This document shows positions 17,855 through 26,189 of a DNA stretch of 64,000 nt, piece by piece; the first letter of the stretch is position 1, and the number at the start of each line of letters is the position of its first letter. Below the pieces are notes generated by a model. The model was not told where the DNA came from. It searched no databases and saw only the letters and a list, made by a program, of their open reading frames with translations. The DNA comes from Thalassovita mangrovi (GTDB lineage Bacteria > Pseudomonadota > Alphaproteobacteria > Rhodobacterales > Rhodobacteraceae), in contig NZ_WWEN01000011.1 in the NCBI RefSeq assembly GCF_009857745.1, positions 62,001 to 126,000 on the forward strand, written 5' to 3'. A program made the translations under genes and the position numbers.

Positions 17855-18962
17855 ATGAAACAGCCGCGTGCCCCCAAGATCCTGATCCTTGGGGGCACCG
17901 GCGTTTTCGGGTCGAAACTGGCCCAAATGCTATTGCAGGACGGCTGGGACGTTTCCGTCACCAGCCGTTCTTTTTCCAAGGCGCAGAAATTCACTGACGC
18001 CCATGGCGGCACCCCGGTCGCATGGGACCGCGCGCAAGACCCGACACCTCTTTTCAAAGACCACCAGATCGTCGTCGATGCCGCCGGTCCGTTTCAGGAC
18101 TATGGCGAGGATCGGTATCGCATTGCGCTGCAGGCGATCGAGGCCGGTCTGCAGTACCTGGACCTGTCCGACGATGGCGCCTTCACCGCTGGCATCTCTG
18201 CATTGGACGAACTTTCCCGCAGCAAGGGCGTGACAGCCCTGTCCGGCGTGTCCTCTGTTCCCGCGCTGTCCTCGGCGGCGGTAGAGGCATTGGCGCGGGA
18301 TCTGGACGGGATCGATCATATCGAGGCCGCGATCCTTCCCGGGAACCGTGCACCACGCGGCCTGTCCGTGATGCACGGCCATTCTGGGGCAGGTTGGCGC
18401 GCCAATTCGATTGTGGCGTGACGGGACCTGGCAAACGGCGCGCGGTTGGTCGGGGTCGAAAACCTATGAGCTGACACCGGGGCTGTCGCGCCGCGCCGCG
18501 CTGATCGGCGCTCCGGACCTGCTGCTGTTTCCCGACCATTTCGGCGCGCGAACCGTTGAATTCCGGGCCGGGCTGGAACTGGGCTGGATGCAGTCCTCCC
18601 TGGCGCTGCTGTCCTGGTTCCGCGCGCGGGGGCTGATGCCCTCGGTCGCGCGCTTCACCCCCCTGTTCCACCGCGTCGCGACCTGGTTCGAAGCGGCCGG
18701 CACCGACCGGGGCGGAATGGTGGTCGAAATCCGGGGCGAAGTTGACGGGTCTCCGGCGACCCGCCGCTGGACATTGCTCGCCGAAGCGGGCGATGGGCCT
18801 TTCATCCCGGCCATTCCCGCCCTCATCGCGATCAACAAGCTTGCCGCGGGGGAATATGCCCCGGGGGCGCGCCCCGCCCTGGAAATCTTTTCACTGGAGA
18901 AGGCGGAGAACGCCCTTTCCCGCCTGAAGGTCACTACGCGCAGAGATACGCAGAGTTCGTAA
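17855..18962 (+). pseudogene. Saccharopine-dehydrogenase-like oxidoreductase, frameshifted
   Basis: Two reading frames together make one NAD(P)-binding protein of about 368 aa. The first (from ATG 17855) starts with the Rossmann motif GGTGVFG (residues 13-19) and runs to a stop at 18421; the second continues the protein and ends at 18962. Reading switches at about 18380: dropping one C from the CC at 18379-18380 gives VMHG-ILGQVGAPIRLWRDG without a break. So this is either a recent single-base insertion or a sequencing error. It follows glyA by 10 bp. The substrate is unknown. Confidence 0.8.
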
Positions 18963-18977
18963 ACGGGGCAGCAGCCC

Positions 18978-19352
18978 CTACAACAGCCCCCGCCACATCA
19001 GCACACCCAGCAGCAGCGCCAGCACCAGCAGCAGGTTGAAAGACACCCCGCCCAGCACGCTCAGAACCGCGCCCTTGCGCCGGTCGGCCACGTCGATGGT
19101 TTTCAGGTGGCTGCGGATGGTGGCATGGGCCCGGTTCACCGCTTTTCCATCGACGAAAAACCGCAGTTTCGGATGGCCCGCCTGCAACTGCGCCCCGGCG
19201 ATCACCCCGGCGGCATCGCGCACCCGTTTCGGCACCCGCCGCCCGACCCTGCGCATCCGCGCCTGCAGATCGCCCGAGGAGGCGCCGAATTTCTCCTCCA
19301 GCAGCTGTTCGAGCTCTGCCTGTTTGCGGTCGAGTTGCCTCTGGTCGATCAC
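18978..19352 (-). CDS. Small membrane protein with basic N-terminal domain
   Basis: 124 aa, no family recognised. A charged, helical N-terminal part (about 20 residues likely coiled: RKQAELEQLLEEKFG) leads to a basic centre and one C-terminal hydrophobic helix (about 97-122, rich in Leu/Val/Gly). It would be tail-anchored with most of the protein in the cytoplasm. The start is GTG at 19352, supported by AGGGAGA upstream on the minus strand. It is convergent with the frameshifted gene before it and divergent from the hydrolase gene after it. Confidence 0.65.
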   Translation of the reverse strand: MIDQRQLDRKQAELEQLLEEKFGASSGDLQARMRRVGRRVPKRVRDAAGVIAGAQLQAGHPKLRFFVDGKAVNRAHATIRSHLKTIDVADRRKGAVLSVLGGVSFNLLLVLALLLGVLMWRGLL

Positions 19353-19414
19353 CGGTTTCTCCCTGCAGTCTCAAGGCGCTGGCCTAATCCGTGCCCCTGT
19401 TCTATTGAGACACC

Positions 19415-20170
19415 ATGCTGAACCAGATTGTCCACGGTGAAAAAACCGACCAGCCTTCGCTTCTGATCGTGCACGGCCTTTACGGGTCGGGGCGCAATTG
19501 GGGGGTGATCGCGAAACGGCTGTCCGACCGGCGCCAGGTGGTGGCGGTCGATCAGCGCAATCACGGCTTCAGCCCGTGGTGCGACAGCCACAGCTATGAG
19601 GATATGGCCGACGACCTGGCCGAGGTGATCCGCGCGCAGGGCGCCCCGATGGACGTGCTGGGCCATTCGATGGGCGGCAAGGCGGCGATGGTGCTGGCGC
19701 TAAAATATCCCAGTCTTGTCAATCGCTTGGTCGTGGCCGACATCGCGCCAGTGGCCTACGGCCATACGCAGATTCAATACATCGAGGCGATGCGGGCGGT
19801 GGACCTGAGCAAGGTCGAGAAACGTTCGGATGCCGAGGCGCAGCTGCGCGAGATCGTGGACGACCCGGTGTTGCCGACGTTTTTCACCCAATCGCTGGAC
19901 GTGGCGGGAAAACGCTGGCGGCTGAACCTCGATGCGCTGGAACGCGATATGGATAAAATCCTGAGTTTTCCGGAGGTTGAGGGGAAATTCGACGGCGCCA
20001 CGCTGTTCCTGTCTGGGGGCGCTTCCGATTACGTCAAGCGCGAGCATCGTGATGTAATCAAAGGGTTTTTCCCGAATGCCAAGTTCGCCAAGATCCCCGG
20101 CGCGGGGCATTGGCTGCATGCGGAGAAACCGCGCGAATTCGAAGCGGCGGTGCACGCCTTCCTGGGCTGA
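19415..20170 (+). CDS. Alpha/beta hydrolase, YbfF-like esterase
   Basis: 251-aa hydrolase with a full catalytic set: nucleophile S85 in GHSMGG, a late histidine in GAGHWLHAE, and the oxyanion-hole HG motif (HGLYGSGRNWG, 20-30). The pattern VDQRNHGFSPW is typical of the YbfF/abhydrolase-11 esterases. No signal peptide, so cytosolic. The substrate is unknown; thioesterase or carboxylesterase activity is the family expectation. Confidence 0.85.
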   Translation: MLNQIVHGEKTDQPSLLIVHGLYGSGRNWGVIAKRLSDRRQVVAVDQRNHGFSPWCDSHSYEDMADDLAEVIRAQGAPMDVLGHSMGGKAAMVLALKYPSLVNRLVVADIAPVAYGHTQIQYIEAMRAVDLSKVEKRSDAEAQLREIVDDPVLPTFFTQSLDVAGKRWRLNLDALERDMDKILSFPEVEGKFDGATLFLSGGASDYVKREHRDVIKGFFPNAKFAKIPGAGHWLHAEKPREFEAAVHAFLG

Positions 20171-20227
20171 AAATGCGGCGGCGACGACCTTGCCAGAGAC
20201 CCCTCCCGGCTTGGCCGCCGCCGACCT

Positions 20228-20248
20228 ATACCCGCTAAATACGGGTAT
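20228..20248. terminator. Weak hairpin between convergent genes
   Basis: ATACCCG and CGGGTAT pair around a 7-nt loop between the hydrolase gene and the small membrane-protein gene that faces it. No long T run follows on either strand, so its role as a terminator is tentative. Confidence 0.35.
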
Positions 20249-20252
20249 TCCG

Positions 20253-20435
20253 TCAATCGTTGTACAGCGCCTTGGTCACGTAGTAAGACACTGGAAACGC
20301 TGCGATAAATCCGGCAACCGCCGAGATCAGGATCGGCTGCAACGTGTCGAACCCCATCACCAGCGCGGCGATCATGGCCGAGCCCGACAGGGTCGAGCCG
20401 ATGAACAGATGCAGAATGAAACCAAGCCGTAACAT
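20253..20435 (-). CDS. 60-aa two-helix membrane protein behind an FnrL-type box
   Basis: Very small inner-membrane protein with two hydrophobic helices (about residues 5-28 and 33-55), separated by a short FDTL turn and ending in a charged YND. Similar proteins are common in Rhodobacterales and are sometimes mislabelled CTP synthetase; nothing here resembles that enzyme. A clear GAGGG lies upstream of the ATG. A perfect TTGAT-GTGC-ATCAA box lies 59 bp upstream, which suggests induction under low oxygen. The function is unknown. Confidence 0.75.
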   Translation of the reverse strand: MLRLGFILHLFIGSTLSGSAMIAALVMGFDTLQPILISAVAGFIAAFPVSYYVTKALYND

Positions 20436-20494
20436 GTGACCCTCGTGAACCGGTGCCGTGTGCGTGTAGCTAGCAATCCCGGCAATTGATGACT

Positions 20495-20508
20495 TTGATG
20501 TGCATCAA
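20495..20508. promoter_or_regulatory. Perfect FnrL/FixK-type box
   Basis: TTGAT-GTGC-ATCAA matches the FNR-family consensus TTGAT-N4-ATCAA at all ten positions. It is 59 bp upstream of the 60-aa membrane-protein gene on the minus strand and 150 bp from the plus-strand gene at 20659, so the minus-strand gene is the likelier target. Confidence 0.75.
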
Positions 20509-20658
20509 TTATGCCGCTTCCCCGGGGTGCGACAAATTTTCATCCACATTTGCGCAATTTGTACGGCCAAACACTACGCATCCCCCGCCCGTCAGCGCGC
20601 GGTGCCGCAGGGCGCCGTTAACCGGGCCGCGCGACAGTGACCCGTGAAAGGATCGCCC

Positions 20659-20955
20659 ATGGCCCAGCTGTCGCCCTACCGCATCATCCCCGTCACCGAA
20701 TTCCGCCGCGACGCCACCCGGCTGACCAACTGGGTGCTGCAAAGCGGCGGGCGGGTCTGGATCACCAAGCACGGCCACGCCAGCTGCGCCGTGGTGCCGA
20801 TGTTCCAATGCGAGATGCTGGAGAAATGGGAAGGCAGAAGCCTGGCCGAGGAACGCCGGAGGCTGGACCGGATCTATGCGCAGTGGAAGGCGGTGAAGGC
20901 GCGCGAACCGGGGACCGAGATACCGCTGCCCTGGGATTGGCAACAGGAGTGGTGA
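20659..20955 (+). CDS. Phd/YefM-like antitoxin-fold protein without a partner
   Basis: 98 aa. The N-terminal half resembles the Phd/YefM DNA-binding fold: VTEFRRDATRLTNWVLQSGGRVWITKHGHASCAVVPM-like order of helix, strand and hairpin (residues 9-45). The C-terminal half is charged and helical, ending in Trp-rich residues. The start at 20659 has AAGGA upstream. The next gene does not look like a RelE, Doc or PIN toxin, so it may be a solitary DNA-binding protein. The family assignment rests on pattern only. Confidence 0.55.
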   Translation: MAQLSPYRIIPVTEFRRDATRLTNWVLQSGGRVWITKHGHASCAVVPMFQCEMLEKWEGRSLAEERRRLDRIYAQWKAVKAREPGTEIPLPWDWQQEW

Positions 20956-21064
20956 AAGATTGGGCGGCGCGGCCGCGCCCCGGCTGGCGGGGCTTGACCG
21001 GCGCAGGCGGCCGGGGGGAGGATGGGGGCATTCCCTGACACATTCCCAACCCGGAGTTGATTCC

Positions 21065-21412
21065 ATGCTTGGCCCGTTTTCCTTCTGGTCCCCGACCTTC
21101 CGCTTTCCCCTGTCCGGCGACGTGACGCAGGATATCGACCCCGAGATTCAGATCGCCGGCGTGCCGGAGATCGAGGCGCGTGTGGTCAGGGAGGTCGCCA
21201 GCTACGGCGCGCAGCTGGGCAAGGTGCTGGAGGCGCTGCAGGCCCTAGGCGCGGCGACGGGGACGGAGCTGGGCGAGATCGACGCGCTGGTGGGACAGGT
21301 CGAGGCGGTCAAGGCCGACAGCCGCGACGCGATCCGGGCGCGGGCCGAGGCGGCGCTCAAGCGGCTGCGAGAGGTGGACGAGGATGGCTGGCGGGAAGTT
21401 GTGGGGAAGTGA
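21065..21412 (+). CDS. Hypothetical protein with helical C-terminal half
   Basis: 115 aa, family not recognised. The N-terminal 30 residues are rich in Phe/Pro and may be extended; residues 35-115 are strongly helical and charged, with heptad-like spacing (EIEARVVREVASYGAQLGKV and onward) and could form a coiled coil. GGAG before TTGATTCC supports the ATG at 21065. It follows the Phd-like gene by 109 bp on the same strand. Confidence 0.6.
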   Translation: MLGPFSFWSPTFRFPLSGDVTQDIDPEIQIAGVPEIEARVVREVASYGAQLGKVLEALQALGAATGTELGEIDALVGQVEAVKADSRDAIRARAEAALKRLREVDEDGWREVVGK

Positions 21413-21543
21413 GGGGTGGGGTGGAAGCCACGGCTTACCCTCACTCGCACAGGTCAGGATTGAACATGGCACAATCGGGTGTTTCAGATACCTGGCTTCA
21501 GGTACGATCGCAGCCCTGCAACCACACCACCAACTGATCCCGT

Positions 21544-21774
21544 ATGTTTTATATTCTTCCGCCTTTCGTGAACCTGATCTGCCTGTTGGCGCCAATCCTG
21601 ATATGGCGGCTGCTTGATTACCTGCGTTTCAAAAGCAGCCCGGAGTATAAGGATATTCGGGACGAATACGGCTCGTACTGGTGGTATCGCAGCAGAGGGC
21701 CCAAAAATCCCGGGGCAAAGATTTATGTTTTGCAGGCGGTTTGGGCGGCAATGCTGTTGGTTCCGCTCGGGTAA
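21544..21774 (+). CDS. Small hypothetical membrane protein
   Basis: 76 aa with a hydrophobic N-terminal helix (residues 2-23), a polar Tyr/Lys/Arg-rich centre (SSPEYKDIRDEYGSYWWYRS) and a second short hydrophobic stretch at the C-terminus. No ribosome-binding site of strength is visible before the ATG. It lies just left of the REP/RAYT cluster and uses a less G+C-rich codon set than its neighbours. No function can be given. Confidence 0.5.
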   Translation: MFYILPPFVNLICLLAPILIWRLLDYLRFKSSPEYKDIRDEYGSYWWYRSRGPKNPGAKIYVLQAVWAAMLLVPLG

Positions 21775-21828
21775 TTTTTTCGAGGGCGGCAGTTCTTGTC
21801 CCTTCAATGCGCAACGTGCAGGCGATGC

Positions 21829-21887
21829 CGGGGGCGGTTTCAGTGCATCATCACTGTGGGGATTGGTGGGGTGAAACCCCACCCTAC
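21829..21887. repeat. Left REP pair (B1) before the RAYT gene
   Basis: The right arm, GGTGGGGT-gaa-ACCCCACC followed by CTAC (21865-21887), is intact. The left arm (about 21829-21850) is a decayed version of the arm at 22603-22625. Together they match the B2 pair on the other side of the transposase gene. Confidence 0.75.
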
Positions 21888-21930
21888 CGCGTTAGGCCGT
21901 GGTTAATTGCAGGTGGTTTAGGGTGGTGGC

Positions 21931-22422
21931 ATGTCCACCTATCTTCGTCCCAATATCACCGGCGCGACCGTGTTCTTCACGGTGAAACTTGCGGAGCGCG
22001 GCAGCGATCTTCTGCTGCGCGAGATCGGGGCGTTGCGCGAGGCGGTGCGGGTGACCCGGGCCGAGCGGCCCTTCGGGATAGATGCCTGGGTGGTGTTACC
22101 GGATCATATCCATTGCATTTGGCAGATGCCTGTCGGGGATCGCGACTACGGAACTCGGTGGCGATTGATTAAAGCCCGTTTTTCACGTGCCTTACCGAAG
22201 GCCCAGACGCGGCGAAGTCATCAAACCCGAAATGAACGAGGAATTTGGCAAAGGCGATTCTGGGAACACCACATCCGGGATGAGGCCGATTTATACGCCC
22301 ATCTGCGCTATTGCTGGATGAACCCGGTGAAACATGGATTGGTCGCACGACCCGAGGAGTGGCCATTTTCCTCGGCGCATCGCGATCCGCGTTTTTCACC
22401 CAACATGCATTTGATGATGTAG
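21931..22422 (+). mobile_element. REP-associated tyrosine transposase (RAYT)
   Basis: 163-aa Y1-type HUH nuclease. The metal-binding HUH pair is H59-I-H61 in LPDHIHCIW, and the conserved tail YCWMNPVKHGLVARPEEWPFSS holds the likely catalytic tyrosine (Y127, with Y122 as an alternative). Such single-copy proteins cut single-stranded REP palindromes and are thought to spread them. Matching REP pairs lie on both sides. The stop codon TAG (22420-22422) lies within GTAGGG, the conserved outer end of the A1 repeat, so gene and repeat are physically joined. A copy of its last 36 codons follows 184 bp downstream. Confidence 0.9.
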
Positions 22423-22491
22423 GGTGCGTGATTTCACGCACCATTTTTGCGGCGATGTGGGGCATTTGGTGCGTGCAAGCACGCACCCTAC
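22419..22491. repeat. REP pair A1 overlapping the RAYT stop codon
   Basis: GTAGGG opens the element; two palindromes follow in opposite orientation: GGTGCGTGA-tt-TCACGCACC (22423-22442) and GGTGCGTGC-aa-GCACGCACC (22468-22487), and CTAC closes it. The 25-bp spacer closely resembles that of A2 at 23172-23245. Confidence 0.85.
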
Positions 22492-22497
22492 GGATTT

Positions 22498-22606
22498 CTG
22501 GATGAACCCGGTGAAACACGGGTTCGTGGCACGGCCCGAGGAGTGGCCGTTTTCATCGGTGCATCGGGATGGGCGGTTTTCACCCGACATGGATTTGACA
22601 ATGTAG
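22498..22606 (+). pseudogene. Duplicated 3' end of the RAYT gene
   Basis: A 109-bp segment is a diverged direct copy of 22314-22422, offset by 184 bp. It encodes WMNPVKHGFVARPEEW and the rest of the C-terminus up to its own TAG, which again lies inside GTAGGG of a repeat. The nuclease core is missing, so it cannot be active. It shows that the transposase tail and the REP arm were copied as one unit. Confidence 0.85.
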
Positions 22607-22664
22607 GGTGCGGTTTCACCGCACCATCGGTGTCAGGGTTTGGTGGGGTAAAACCCCACCCTAC
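22603..22664. repeat. REP pair B2
   Basis: GTAG and GGTGCGGT-ttc-ACCGCACC (22607-22625) face GGTGGGGT-aaa-ACCCCACC and CTAC (22642-22664). The ends match A1 and A2, but the palindrome cores differ; the right core equals that of B1 and of the single arm at 28650. Confidence 0.85.
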
Positions 22665-22725
22665 GGCTTGCTTGCGCCCCATACAATTCAACCATAGAGT
22701 AAAAAAGCAGACGCCTATCCAGAAC

Positions 22726-23169
22726 ATGGCATGCATTACAAATTCGACTGATAATATTAATATGCGAATAGAATCATTGGCTAGACTGTCTCCCGAAAAA
22801 GTAAGCACCCACTTCATTATTCTGATCGCGATATTCATCGGATCATTTTTCTACAAGTGGGTTTTCTCCACTGAAGTTGAGATGTTCAGAATATTTTTAG
22901 ATTCTACCTATTTTGCCATTTTTTTCACCTGCCTTCCGTTTTTGGTATTATTATTCATATGGAAAATAAAGTTTTTCTGGACTATATTTTCCACTTACCT
23001 CATTTCAACATTCGCCTTACTTTTCCTACTCTTCACAATTTATGCCGGCGAGACCGTATCGACCAACCATGTCATTGACGTAATTTGGGATACCTACACA
23101 AGAAAAATATTCGAATTAGTATTGGTATTTGCGCTACTGAGCCTTTTCAGGATTCCCGCCATAAAATAG
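22726..23169 (+). CDS. A+T-rich multi-spanning membrane protein, probably acquired
   Basis: 147 aa with about four hydrophobic helices and a polar N-terminus; family not recognised. The base composition is foreign to the region: in 22921-22980 only 18 of 60 bases are G or C. No convincing ribosome-binding site precedes the ATG at 22726 or the in-frame ATG at 22762, so the start is uncertain. The gene lies between REP pairs B2 and A2, which suggests that repeat-mediated events brought or kept it here. It may be a host-interaction or immunity-type cargo, but nothing in the sequence proves a role. Confidence 0.6.
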   Translation: MACITNSTDNINMRIESLARLSPEKVSTHFIILIAIFIGSFFYKWVFSTEVEMFRIFLDSTYFAIFFTCLPFLVLLFIWKIKFFWTIFSTYLISTFALLFLLFTIYAGETVSTNHVIDVIWDTYTRKIFELVLVFALLSLFRIPAIK

Positions 23170-23171
23170 AT

Positions 23172-23245
23172 GTAGGGTGCGTGATTTCACGCACCGTTTT
23201 CGCGGCGAGGTGGGGGCAAGTGGTGCGTGCAAGCACGCACCCTAC
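23172..23245. repeat. REP pair A2
   Basis: Close copy of A1: the same GTAGGG and CTAC ends, the same two GGTGCGTG palindromes and a similar spacer. It starts two bases after the stop codon of the A+T-rich gene. A1 and A2 are direct repeats about 750 bp apart. Confidence 0.85.
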
Positions 23246-23281
23246 GGCATTTCTAGGCCGCATTGACCTGAACCCACAAAC

Positions 23282-23309
23282 AAAAAGCCCGCCATCCGGC
23301 GGGCTTTTG
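23282..23309 (-). terminator. lepA terminator
   Basis: On the minus strand GCCCGCC and GGCGGGC pair around a 4-nt loop and are followed by a run of five T. It begins just after the lepA stop codon. Confidence 0.8.
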
Positions 23310-23310
23310 T

Positions 23311-25110
23311 TCAATCGTCCATTTTCAACGCGGAAATGAACGCTTCCTGCGGGATCTCGACCTTGCCGAACTGACGCATCTTCTTCTTGCCCGCCTTCTG
23401 CTTTTCCAAGAGCTTCTTCTTCCGCGTGGCGTCGCCGCCGTAGCATTTCGCGGTCACGTCCTTGCGCAGCGCCGACAGGGTTTCGCGGGCGATCACCTTG
23501 CCGCCGATGGCGGCCTGGATCGGGATCTTGAACATGTGGCGCGGGATCAGGTCCTTCAATTTCTCGCACATGGCGCGGCCGCGCTGCTCGGCCCGGTCAC
23601 GGTGGACCATCATCGACAGCGCATCCACCGGTTCGTCGTTCACCAGGATCTGCATCTTCACCAGGTTGTCCTGGCGATAGCCGATCATCTGGTAATCGAA
23701 CGACGCATAGCCCTTGGTCACCGATTTCAGCCGGTCGTAGAAGTCGAACACCACCTCGTTCAGCGGCAGGTCATAGACCACCATGGCGCGGGTGCCGGCA
23801 TAGGTCAGGTCCATCTGGATGCCGCGGCGGTCCTGGCAGAGCTTGAGCACGTCGCCCAAGTATTCGTCGGGCACCATGATCGTGGCCTTGATGCGCGGTT
23901 CCTCGACGTGATCCACATAGGTCAGGTCGGGCATGTCGGCGGGGTTGTGCAGCTCCGTCATGGAGCCGTCCTTCATGTGCAGGTGATAGACCACCGAGGG
24001 CGCGGTGGTGATCAGGTCCAGATTGTATTCGCGCTCCAGCCGGTCGCGGATCACCTCGAGGTGCAACAGGCCGAGGAAGCCGCAGCGGAAGCCGAAGCCG
24101 AGCGCGGCCGAGGTTTCCATCTCGGACGAGAAGGAGGCGTCGTTCAACTGCAGCTTTTCGATCGCGTCGCGCAGATCCTCGAAATCGTTCGCATCCACCG
24201 GGAACAGCCCGCAGAACACCACTGGGATCGACGGCTTGAAGCCCGGCAGCGGCGCCGCACAGGGCTTCTTGTCATGGGTGATGGTGTCGCCGACCTTGGT
24301 GTCGCGCACCTGCTTGATCTGCGCGGTGAAGACGCCGATCTCGCCCGGCCCCAGTTCGGGGAAATCGACCATCTGCGGCTTCAGCACGGCCAGCTTGTCG
24401 ATCTTGTAGGTGGCGCCGGTGCGCATCATCTTGATCTGGTCGCCCTTCCTGATCACGCCGTCGATGACGCGGATCAGGACCACCACGCCCAGATAAGGGT
24501 CGTACCAGCTGTCCACCAGCATCGCCTTCAGCGGCGCGTCGCGCTCGCCCTTCGGCGCGGGCAGACGGTGGACGATGGCCTCCAGAACGTCGGGAATGCC
24601 CAGGCCGCTCTTGGCGGAGATCGGGATCGCGTCCTGCGCGTCGATGCCGATCACGTCCTCAATGTTTTCCTTCACCCGCTCGGGATCGGCGGCGGGCAGG
24701 TCGATCTTGTTCAGAACCGGCACGATCTCGTGATCCGCCTCGATCGCCTGATAGACATTGGCGAGCGTCTGCGCCTCGACCCCTTGCGAGGCGTCCACCA
24801 CCAGCAGCGATCCCTCGACCGCCTGCATCGACCGGCTGACCTCATAGGCGAAGTCCACATGGCCGGGGGTGTCGATCAGGTTCAGCACATAGGTTTCGCC
24901 ATCCTTGGCGACATACTCGATCCGCACCGAGTTGGCCTTGATGGTGATGCCGCGCTCGCGTTCGATATCCATCGCGTCAAGCATCTGGGCCTTCATGTCC
25001 CGTTCCGCCACCGTATTGGTGGACTGGATCAGCCGGTCGGCCAAGGTGGATTTGCCGTGGTCGATATGGGCCACGATGGAGAAATTGCGGATATGATCAA
25101 GGTCGGTCAT
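23311..25110 (-). CDS. lepA: Elongation factor 4 (ribosome back-translocase LepA)
   Basis: GTPase that binds paused ribosomes and assists translation under stress. The start at 25110 gives 599 aa, the normal size; longer in-frame readings add unrelated sequence. The G domain begins with AHIDHGKST (14-22), followed by DTPGH and NKID motifs. Domains II-V and the LepA-specific C-terminal domain follow, ending in a lysine-rich [15 protein letters not shown] stretch. It is monocistronic with its own terminator. Confidence 0.97.
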   Translation of the reverse strand: MTDLDHIRNFSIVAHIDHGKSTLADRLIQSTNTVAERDMKAQMLDAMDIERERGITIKANSVRIEYVAKDGETYVLNLIDTPGHVDFAYEVSRSMQAVEGSLLVVDASQGVEAQTLANVYQAIEADHEIVPVLNKIDLPAADPERVKENIEDVIGIDAQDAIPISAKSGLGIPDVLEAIVHRLPAPKGERDAPLKAMLVDSWYDPYLGVVVLIRVIDGVIRKGDQIKMMRTGATYKIDKLAVLKPQMVDFPELGPGEIGVFTAQIKQVRDTKVGDTITHDKKPCAAPLPGFKPSIPVVFCGLFPVDANDFEDLRDAIEKLQLNDASFSSEMETSAALGFGFRCGFLGLLHLEVIRDRLEREYNLDLITTAPSVVYHLHMKDGSMTELHNPADMPDLTYVDHVEEPRIKATIMVPDEYLGDVLKLCQDRRGIQMDLTYAGTRAMVVYDLPLNEVVFDFYDRLKSVTKGYASFDYQMIGYRQDNLVKMQILVNDEPVDALSMMVHRDRAEQRGRAMCEKLKDLIPRHMFKIPIQAAIGGKVIARETLSALRKDVTAKCYGGDATRKKKLLEKQKAGKKKMRQFGKVEIPQEAFISALKMDD

Positions 25111-25278
25111 GGATCGGGATATGCTGTGGAAATGCGAATTGGTCAATGGGGTCCGTGCGGGCGGAAGGGGCGGATTTGGGCCGGTTTGGCGGGTTTCGAC
25201 GCCCGAGGGGGAAAAATCCGCATGGGTCCCCCGTTCACACCCTTGCCCGAAAGGCCGATCTGGCGTCATTCTGGCCGT

Positions 25279-26073
25279 ATGACACGTGTGTTCGGGTTTG
25301 CTGTTCTTTGGCTTTTCGCGCTCTGCGCCGGGGTATCGGCGCAGCCGGGGATCGCCCTGCCCGGCGATTGCCTGTCCCCAAGCGCTGCACCGCGCAGCGA
25401 GAGGCAGGACCGGGTGGCGCAGCTGCTGGGGCGGCTGGCGCCGGTGCTGGAGGTTCTGCCATCGCTGCAAGCGGCACTGAGCGATCGCCGCCCCGACATC
25501 TGCCTGTCGGAACACCTGCATGAAGAACACGGCTATATGGAGGCCGATGGCAGCCGGATCGTGCTGAATGCCCGGCTGGAGGACGATATCCTGCTGGCGA
25601 TCCTGCTGCATGAATTGCGGCATCTCGATCAGCTTGCCACTTCGGTCTGCCCGTCGCCCGATCTGTCGATGCAGGAAACCGCGCGGGCGGTTCTGGGGCT
25701 GGAGGCCGATGCCTCGGCGGTGATGCTGCTGGGGGCGTGGTGGCTGCGGCAGAATGGCGATCCCGGACCCTGGGCGGCGATCGAGGACTGGCCCTCGTCG
25801 CGGGACATCGCGGCGCGATTTGCCGGGGAAATGGCGCAAGGCGACGCGCCCGACAAGGCGGCGAGCGCCGCCTTCGATCAATGGTACCGGTCGCCGGAGC
25901 GGGTGGAACAGTATTACCAGAGCATCTGCGGCGGTTACCTAGCGCAGCTGGAGGACAGCAAGGCCCTGCCCCGCTATCAGCTGGTGCCGCCGGATTACTT
26001 CACCCAATTGTGCCGGTTACCCGACGGGACGCCCTATGACTGTTCCGAGCCGGACGGGACGTTTCCGAGATAG
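25279..26073 (+). CDS. Exported putative zinc metallopeptidase (DUF6782-like)
   Basis: 264 aa. A signal peptide (residues 1-21, ending near GVSA) is followed by a domain with the metal-binding motif HELRH (H111, E112, H115), preceded by hydrophobic residues ILLAILL as in HExxH peptidases. Several cysteines (31, 75, and near the C-terminus) may form disulphides. A possible third ligand is in the helix with the sequence [12 protein letters not shown]. It is divergent from lepA. The substrate is unknown; the family name is from pattern memory. Confidence 0.7.
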   Translation: MTRVFGFAVLWLFALCAGVSAQPGIALPGDCLSPSAAPRSERQDRVAQLLGRLAPVLEVLPSLQAALSDRRPDICLSEHLHEEHGYMEADGSRIVLNARLEDDILLAILLHELRHLDQLATSVCPSPDLSMQETARAVLGLEADASAVMLLGAWWLRQNGDPGPWAAIEDWPSSRDIAARFAGEMAQGDAPDKAASAAFDQWYRSPERVEQYYQSICGGYLAQLEDSKALPRYQLVPPDYFTQLCRLPDGTPYDCSEPDGTFPR

Positions 26074-26189
26074 GGCGAAGCGAAGCCTTGCGGCTTGATG
26101 CGAAGCCGGGCCGGAGTGTTCCCGAAGGGCTGCCCATAAAAAAGGCCCGCCACATGGGCAGGCCCTTCGCATATCAAGTCGCGCGGGGA

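Noticed and set aside
18934-19374. Alternative 146-aa minus-strand frame over the small membrane-protein gene
   Set aside because: It is rich in Gly/Ala/Arg without hydrophobic or helical pattern, while the overlapping frame from 19352 has a good ribosome-binding site and a clear membrane helix.
20253-20435. Label CTP synthetase for the 60-aa protein
   Set aside because: Two hydrophobic helices and no nucleotide-binding or amidotransferase motif; the label seems to be a propagated error for this family.
20659-21412. Complete toxin-antitoxin module
   Set aside because: The second gene has no features of known toxins, and the two genes are 109 bp apart, unlike tight TA operons.
23536-26073. 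Very long open frame running opposite lepA and into the metallopeptidase gene
   Set aside because: Its first two thirds are the mirror of lepA codons, a usual artefact in G+C-rich DNA; only the part from 25279 has a signal peptide and a peptidase motif.
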